This document shows, one piece after another, positions 59,832-64,000 of a stretch of DNA of 64,000 bases. The notes under the pieces are model-generated. The model had not been told where the DNA came from. It saw only the letters and a program-made list of their open reading frames with translations, and searched no databases. Origin of the DNA: Lysobacter sp. FW306-1B-D06B (GTDB taxonomy: Bacteria; Pseudomonadota; Gammaproteobacteria; Xanthomonadales; Xanthomonadaceae); NCBI RefSeq assembly GCF_038446665.1, contig NZ_CP151802.1, positions 1,736,001 through 1,800,000 on the forward strand, in the 5' to 3' direction. How positions within the stretch are numbered: the first letter of the stretch is position 1; every line of letters starts with the position of its first letter. The position numbers and the translations under genes were made by a program.

Positions 59832-60167
59832 ATGGAATTCATCCGACGCTTCCACGATCCGGACGACCTCGACCGCTTGCGTGAGCGGCTTCGCGACAAG
59901 GGCATTCCTACCTACGTGGCTCAGGGAGGTTCGCGTGCCGCACGGTTCTGGTCGCTGTTCGCCTGCATCGACGAACAGGCCGACGACGCGCGCCGCGTGT
60001 TGCGCGATCCCGCGCACGAGCCTGCATACAAGGTCGACGCAACGGCGTTCGAGGCGACGCTCCAACACGACGACACGTCGCTCCTGGCGCGCTGGGCCAC
60101 CATCGTCGCGATCGCGGTGTTCCTCGGTTTCGCGGCGCTGATGCTGCTCGTCGTGCGGCTTTCGTAA
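59832..60167 (+). CDS. Small protein with C-terminal membrane helix, unknown
   Basis: 111 residues. The N-terminal part has MEFIRRFHDPDDLDRLRERL and DKGIPTYVAQGGSRAAR, a layout like small domains that sense or bind substrates (DUF2007-type), and the last 25 residues are one membrane helix (ATIVAIAVFLGFAALMLLVV). The acidic middle (FACIDEQADDARRVL) is typical of DUF2007-like proteins. It starts 19 bases after the HGSNAT-like gene and is probably co-transcribed. The ATG at 59832 is preferred over a longer frame from 59736, which overlaps the membrane gene. Confidence 0.75.
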   Translation: MEFIRRFHDPDDLDRLRERLRDKGIPTYVAQGGSRAARFWSLFACIDEQADDARRVLRDPAHEPAYKVDATAFEATLQHDDTSLLARWATIVAIAVFLGFAALMLLVVRLS

Positions 60168-60300
60168 GCGGTTCCGACCGGGGCAGCGGAACTGGACGGA
60201 ATGCCGTCAGCCGCGCTGCCAGGACAGCATTTCTGCCGCCTTTGCCGTTCATCTGCCGGCCTCGCGGGCCTGTCCTGCCGGGCAGCAGTACTTGCGTTGT

Positions 60301-60313
60301 CTCCAGTCTGGAG
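60301..60313. promoter_or_regulatory. Possible operator, CTCCAGTCTGGAG
   Basis: A perfect 6-bp inverted repeat with a one-base centre, followed at 60321 by another CTGGAG half-site, 22 bases before the XRE start. Its place fits autoregulation by that gene. Confidence 0.4.
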
Positions 60314-60334
60314 GGCCAACCTGGAGGGTCGATC

Positions 60335-60694
60335 ATGTACTCCATGTCTTCGAGGATCCGGAGATCGCGCGTCGCCGCACGCCTCACGCAGGCGGAACTC
60401 GCGAGGCGGCTGGGGGTGCAGCGCAGCGCCGTCACGCAGTGGGAGCGCGACGCCGGCACGCACCCCAGCGTCGCGCACCTGGCGCAGATCGCGTGCGAGA
60501 CGCAGGTGTACTTCGAGTGGCTGGCGACGGGACGCGGTGAATCGCACCCGGAGGCGGGCGCGCTCGACACCGCCGTGACCATGCAGGACTACGCGCGCGA
60601 CGACGTCGAAAGCCGCGCGTTGGAGAGCCTGCGCCGCGTCAGCGGGCACAAGCGCGAGGCCGTCGTGCGCGTGATCGAGCTGCTGGCCGGCTGA
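60335..60694 (+). CDS. XRE family helix-turn-helix regulator
   Basis: 119 residues. The N-terminal Cro/C1-type domain (about 5-65) has LTQAELARRLGVQRSAVTQW with the recognition helix in QRSAVTQWERDAG, then HPSVAHLAQIACETQVYFEW. The C-terminal half (ARDDVESRALESLRRVSGHK, AVVRVIELLAG) is a short helical tail that may dimerise. GGAGG with 6-base spacing supports the start at 60335 over an earlier frame start. A CTCCAG/CTGGAG palindrome lies upstream. It is alone; target genes are not evident, and it could be a remnant of a mobile element or a chromosomal regulator. Confidence 0.88.
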   Translation: MYSMSSRIRRSRVAARLTQAELARRLGVQRSAVTQWERDAGTHPSVAHLAQIACETQVYFEWLATGRGESHPEAGALDTAVTMQDYARDDVESRALESLRRVSGHKREAVVRVIELLAG

Positions 60695-61106
60695 AAGCGG
60701 TGCGCGTGCGCTTCGCCGCGCTGTCCGGATAGCAGGACTGAGCGCAGCCTGGCCACGAAGGCTGTCCGCCGCACGTGCATCGCCGCTGCGGCCGATACGG
60801 GTGGGGAAGGGCAGTAGCGCTTAACGCATCGGCCGCGAAGGCACAGGCCTGTGCTGCGAAGGTCGCGCGTTCGCTGGAACAGACGACCCGCATGGACGTC
60901 GGTTCGACGAATCCGTGCGACGGGTGTGGAGAGGACGACGCAGGGACGCGACCGCACCCGTCGCCGTCACGCGGCGCGGGGCAGGGCGATGACGGAAGCG
61001 CCCGGGCCCGCAGGGAATGCCGCGCGTGGATGCATCGCCGGGGCGCGGAGTTCGCCCCGGCGGTGCGGAACGGGAGCGGCGCGCGCATCGGCGCCGCTTC
61101 GATGCC
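60695..61106. other. Gene-free stretch before rsmE
   Basis: 412 bases. Open frames here are Arg/Ala/Pro-rich and lack motifs on both strands. I saw no promoter, RNA gene or strong hairpin. It separates the XRE gene from the 3' end of rsmE, so it serves both convergent genes. Confidence 0.5.
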
Positions 61107-61844
61107 TCAGGCGAAATCCCCGAAGCGCGCCTGCAAGGCCGCGATGGCCGCCAGTCCGGCCGTCTCCGTGCGCAGGATGCGCGGGCCCAGTCGCAGCCCA
61201 TGGAATCCGCTCGCGCGCAGTTGCTCGCGATCCTGCGGCGACCAGCCGCCTTCCGGGCCGATGGCGAGGTACACGGGCTGGGATGCATCGAACGCCAGCG
61301 TGCCGAACGCGAACTCGCCGTCGGGATCGAGGATCAGCCTTGTTCCACCGGTCTCGAGCGACCCCAGCGCCGCCGCCAGCGACACCGGTGCGGCGACGTC
61401 CGGCACGAACGCGCGCCCGCTCTGTTCGCACGCCGACGACACCACGCTGCGCCAGTGCGCCAGGCGCTTCTCCGCGCGTGCTTCGTCCAGCTTCACTTCG
61501 CTGCGCTGCGACCACAGCGGATGGAACGCGGTCGCGCCCAGTTCCGTCGCCTTCTGCAGGATCAGGTCCATCTTCTCGCCGCGCGCCACGCCCTGCAGCA
61601 GCACGAGCTTCAACGACGATTCGCGCGACACCGATTCGGCCGAGTCGATCGCCACGCGCAGCTCGCGCTTGCTCATCGCGACGATGCGCGCGGCGTAGTC
61701 GTGGCCGTCGCCATTGAACAGCACGCAGGCATCGCCCACGCCCAAGCGCAGCACGCGGCCCAGGTGGGCGGCGGCGCTTTCGGGCAGGGCGATCTCCGCG
61801 CCGGCGCGCAGCGGTTCGTCGACATGGACGCGGGTCAGGCGCAT
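61107..61844 (-). CDS. rsmE: 16S rRNA m3U1498 methyltransferase RsmE
   Basis: 245 residues, SPOUT methyltransferase. An N-terminal PUA-like part (about 1-70, MRLTRVHVDEPLRAGAEIAL) is followed by the knotted catalytic domain with QKATELGATAFHPLWSQRSE, AIGPEGGWSPQDREQL and GLRLGPRILRTETAGLAAI, the usual SAM-binding end. It methylates U1498 of 16S rRNA. The start MRLTRV at 61844 overlaps the 3' end of bioA by 10 bases; both are read on the minus strand. Confidence 0.97.
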   Translation of the reverse strand: MRLTRVHVDEPLRAGAEIALPESAAAHLGRVLRLGVGDACVLFNGDGHDYAARIVAMSKRELRVAIDSAESVSRESSLKLVLLQGVARGEKMDLILQKATELGATAFHPLWSQRSEVKLDEARAEKRLAHWRSVVSSACEQSGRAFVPDVAAPVSLAAALGSLETGGTRLILDPDGEFAFGTLAFDASQPVYLAIGPEGGWSPQDREQLRASGFHGLRLGPRILRTETAGLAAIAALQARFGDFA

Positions 61845-63253
61845 GCGGCCTCCTCGATGGCGTGGTCGATGGCCGCGCGCGTGGTGTCGGCAAGCAGGCG
61901 CAATGCGTCGTCGTCGACGCAGTACGGCGGCATCCAGTACAGCACGTCGCCCAGCGGACGCAGCAGCACGCCGCGTTGCAGGGCGGCGCGGTAGGCGCGC
62001 AGGCCGATGCGCGCGGCGGCATCGAAGGGCGTGCGCTTGTCGCCGTTCTGCGTCAGCTCGAACGCGACGATCATGCCGGCCTGGCGCACGTCGGCGACGT
62101 GCGGGTGATCGCTGAAGGGCGCCGACAACGCGGCCATGCGCGCGGCGGTTCCGCGGTTGCGCGCGATCACGTCGTCCTCCTCCAGGATCGACATGGACGC
62201 GAGCGCCGCCGCGCACGCCAGCGGATTGCCGGTGTAGCTGTGCGAATGCAGGAAGGCCTTCTCGCGCGAATCGTCGAGGAAGCCGTCGTAGATGGACTGC
62301 GTCGCCAGCACGGCCGCCAGCGGCAGCGCGCCGCCGGTGAGGCCTTTCGACAGGCACATCAGGTCCGGCTGCACGCCCGACTGCTCCGATGCGAACAACG
62401 TCCCGGTGCGGCCGAAACCCACGGCGATCTCGTCGGCGATCAGGAACACGCCGTGCGCATCGCACAACTCGCGCACGCGCCTGAGGTACCGCGGATCGTG
62501 CATGCGCATTCCGCCGGCGCACTGCACCCGCGGCTCCATGATGAGCGCGCAGACCTCGCCGGCATGGCGTTCCAGCAGCGTCGCCAGCGCATCGGCGGCG
62601 CGCTGCGCGCGATCGGCGGGCGATTCGCCCGGCTCGCACAGGTAGGCGTCGGGCGAGGGCGCGAACAGCGCTTCGGCCAGCAGCGGCGCATACACGCGGC
62701 GGTAGAGCGGGATGTCGCCGACCGCCAGCGCGCCCAGCGTTTCGCCGTGATAGCCGTTGTCGAGCGCGATGAACTTGGTGCGTCCTTCGATGCCGCGGTT
62801 GCGGAACCAGTGGAAGGCCATTTTCAGCGCGACTTCCACGCCCGCCGAGCCGTTGTCGGCGTAGAACACCTTCGCCAGCGGTTCGCGGCCGGCCTCGCGC
62901 GGGGCGATGGCGAGCAGTTTCTCCGCAAGTTCCACCGCCGGCGCGTGCGAGACGCCGGCAAGGATCACATGCTCCAGCGTGGTCGCCTGCCGGGCGATGG
63001 CCGCGGCGATGCGCGGCTCGGCGTGGCCGAACAGGTTGGTCCACCAGCTGCTGATGGCATCGAGGTAGCGACGGCCGTCGCGTCCGACCAGCCAGGCGCC
63101 TTCACCGCGTTCGATCGGGAGCAGGGGAAGGGTGTGGGGGTGTTCGCGCATCTGCGTGCACGGGTGCCAGAGCACGGCGAGGTCGCGCTCGCGCCAGGTG
63201 TCTGCGACGGCGTCCGCGTCGGCGCGCGCTATGATGTTGTCGAATCGCTGCAT
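61835..63253 (-). CDS. bioA: Adenosylmethionine-8-amino-7-oxononanoate aminotransferase BioA
   Basis: 472 residues, class III PLP aminotransferase of biotin synthesis; uses SAM as amino donor. Seen: LWHPCTQMREHPHTLPL, ISSWWTNLFGHAEPRIA, VFYADNGSAGVEVALKMAFH, FLIADEIAVGFGRTG with the PLP-ring Asp, and the Schiff-base Lys in DLMCLSKGLTGGALPLA. It is slightly longer than E. coli BioA. There is no ribosome site; a TAGAAT box ends 6 bases before the ATG. Other bio genes are not in the window. rsmE overlaps its end. Confidence 0.96.
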   Translation of the reverse strand: MQRFDNIIARADADAVADTWRERDLAVLWHPCTQMREHPHTLPLLPIERGEGAWLVGRDGRRYLDAISSWWTNLFGHAEPRIAAAIARQATTLEHVILAGVSHAPAVELAEKLLAIAPREAGREPLAKVFYADNGSAGVEVALKMAFHWFRNRGIEGRTKFIALDNGYHGETLGALAVGDIPLYRRVYAPLLAEALFAPSPDAYLCEPGESPADRAQRAADALATLLERHAGEVCALIMEPRVQCAGGMRMHDPRYLRRVRELCDAHGVFLIADEIAVGFGRTGTLFASEQSGVQPDLMCLSKGLTGGALPLAAVLATQSIYDGFLDDSREKAFLHSHSYTGNPLACAAALASMSILEEDDVIARNRGTAARMAALSAPFSDHPHVADVRQAGMIVAFELTQNGDKRTPFDAAARIGLRAYRAALQRGVLLRPLGDVLYWMPPYCVDDDALRLLADTTRAAIDHAIEEAACA

Positions 63254-63259
63254 CCCGCC

Positions 63260-63265
63260 ATTCTA
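63260..63265 (-). promoter_or_regulatory. Candidate -10 box (TAGAAT) 6 nt before bioA
   Basis: On the minus strand GGCTAGAATGGCGGGATG sets the hexamer 6 bases before the bioA start, without a Shine-Dalgarno. Confidence 0.5.
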
Positions 63266-63371
63266 GCCCCGCACACCGGGCCGGCCCGGGCCGAGGTCCA
63301 GATGTCCGCCGCAGTACGCGGGCATCCAATGCCGAGCGCCACGCGGGCCAGCATCCCTTCCGGAATCCCGC

Positions 63372-63923
63372 ATGTCGCGTCGCCTGCCCACCATCCATCG
63401 CATCACCGAACACGATGCCGGACCGTACCGGCTCGAACGCCTCGACCTGGAGTTCGCCAACGGCGAGCGCCGCCATTACGAGCGCTTGCATGGACGCGGC
63501 CACGGCGCGGTCGTGGTGGTGCCGATGCTGGACGATGAGACCGTGCTGCTGGTGCGCGAGTACGCGGCCGGCGTGCACCGTTACGAACTGGGCCTGGTGA
63601 AAGGCCGCATCGACGCCGGCGAGACGCCCGTCCAGGCCGCCGACCGCGAGCTGAAGGAAGAAGCCGGCTACGGCGCGCGCGACATCCAGGTGCTGCGCGC
63701 GCTCACGCTGGCGCCCACGTACATGAGCCACCAGGCGCACCTGGTGCTGGCGCGCGATCTCTATCCCGAGCGCCTGCCGGGCGATGAGCCGGAGGAACTC
63801 GAAGTGGTGCCGTGGAAGCTCGATCGTCTGCACGAGCTGATCCTGCGCGAGGACTTCTCCGAAGGCCGCAGCATCGCCGCTCTTTTCATCGCCCGCGAAT
63901 GGCTGAGGACGCACACGCAATGA
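63372..63923 (+). CDS. nudE: ADP compounds hydrolase NudE
   Basis: 183 residues, Nudix hydrolase. The Nudix box GRIDAGETPVQAADRELKEE, closing in AGYG (about residues 78-100), holds the metal-binding Glu residues. Flanking blocks VVVVPMLDDETVLLVREYAA, YELGLVKG and TYMSHQAHLVLARDLYPERL are NudE-like. It hydrolyses ADP-ribose, NADH or Ap-type nucleotides. The start MSRRLPTIHRI fits relatives. It overlaps cysQ by 4 bases; the same pair is found next to each other in Pseudomonas. Confidence 0.93.
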   Translation: MSRRLPTIHRITEHDAGPYRLERLDLEFANGERRHYERLHGRGHGAVVVVPMLDDETVLLVREYAAGVHRYELGLVKGRIDAGETPVQAADRELKEEAGYGARDIQVLRALTLAPTYMSHQAHLVLARDLYPERLPGDEPEELEVVPWKLDRLHELILREDFSEGRSIAALFIAREWLRTHTQ

Positions 63924-64000
63924 TTCCTGCCGCACTGCGCGAGGAGGTGATCGCGCTGGCGCACGACGCCGCTTCCGCGATCCTGGGCATCTACGACAGC
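63920..64000 (+). CDS. cysQ: 3'(2'),5'-bisphosphate nucleotidase CysQ (3' end outside window)
   Basis: Only 27 residues are inside the window: MIPAALREEVIALAHDAASA and then ILGIYDS. The helix followed by AGxxILxIY matches CysQ/inositol monophosphatase-type proteins, which remove 3' phosphate from PAP formed during sulfate use. The start overlaps the nudE stop by 4 bases. The assignment rests on a short stretch and gene order. Confidence 0.75.
   Translation, partial: MIPAALREEVIALAHDAASAILGIYDS

Noticed and set aside
60639..61088. Minus-strand 149-residue frame before rsmE
   Set aside because: Cys/Arg/Ser/Pro-rich without motifs or ribosome site; overlaps the end of the XRE gene.

Overview
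This GC-rich window (no rRNA, one tRNA) comes from the chromosome of a gammaproteobacterium of the Xanthomonadaceae/Lysobacteraceae type, most like Lysobacter. The evidence is gene order (aspS-yebC-ruvC-ruvA-kup-ruvB-ybgC-tolQRAB-pal-cpoB-queE-queC-tRNA-Lys and gshB|pilGHIJ-chpA), very high GC, short CGGGAGAGGG and CCCCGCGAAGGCGGGG palindromic repeats, and GCTA(A/G)AAT-like -10 boxes placed directly before start codons. The assignment is by recognition, not by a database search.

Layout. 1-5.5 kb: end of the ABC-F gene yheS, a PhzF-family isomerase, an FmdB zinc ribbon, aspS with a downstream acidic-tailed protein and a GNAT acetyltransferase. 5.6-18.6 kb: a hydrolase, then a conserved block covering a YebC/PmpR regulator, Holliday-junction resolution (RuvC, RuvA, RuvB, with the K+ transporter Kup between ruvA and ruvB), the Tol-Pal envelope system, the queuosine/preQ0 genes queE and queC, and tRNA-Lys. 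18.6-20.2 kb: a scar of a type VI secretion system, with a TssB start, an inverted and internally deleted VgrG and a possible PAAR/Rhs piece, none intact. 20.2-24.7 kb: HU, a tiny membrane protein, two GFA-type zinc proteins, RecQ and Dps. 24.7-33.8 kb: the HrpA helicase carrying an in-frame insertion, two related secreted proteins, RelA and a TPR membrane protein. 33.8-38.3 kb: a three-gene glycosyltransferase operon. 38.4-44.3 kb: PBP1b, a TPR lipoprotein, a YoaA/DinG-type helicase and TsaB. 44.4-46.3 kb: a TonB-like protein with GshB. 46.6-60.2 kb: the Pil-Chp chemosensory operon for type IV pili (pilG, pilH, pilI, pilJ, chpA, a ChpB-like protein, chpC) followed by an HGSNAT-like membrane protein and a small membrane protein. 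60.3-64 kb: an XRE regulator, RsmE, BioA, NudE and the start of CysQ.

Most of the window is core genome with tight co-transcription (many 1-8 bp ATGA/TGATG overlaps). The points most worth a second look are: (1) the Pil-Chp operon lacks PilK, and its ChpB-like protein has lost the catalytic Ser and His of CheB methylesterases, so the adaptation arm looks absent; (2) the type VI secretion graveyard beside tRNA-Lys; (3) several genes with a -10-like box 6-7 nt before the start codon, implying leaderless mRNAs; (4) a palindrome-bearing in-frame insertion in HrpA; (5) an extremely acidic small protein behind aspS. I did not find a convincing new defence system, CRISPR array, prophage or insertion sequence.
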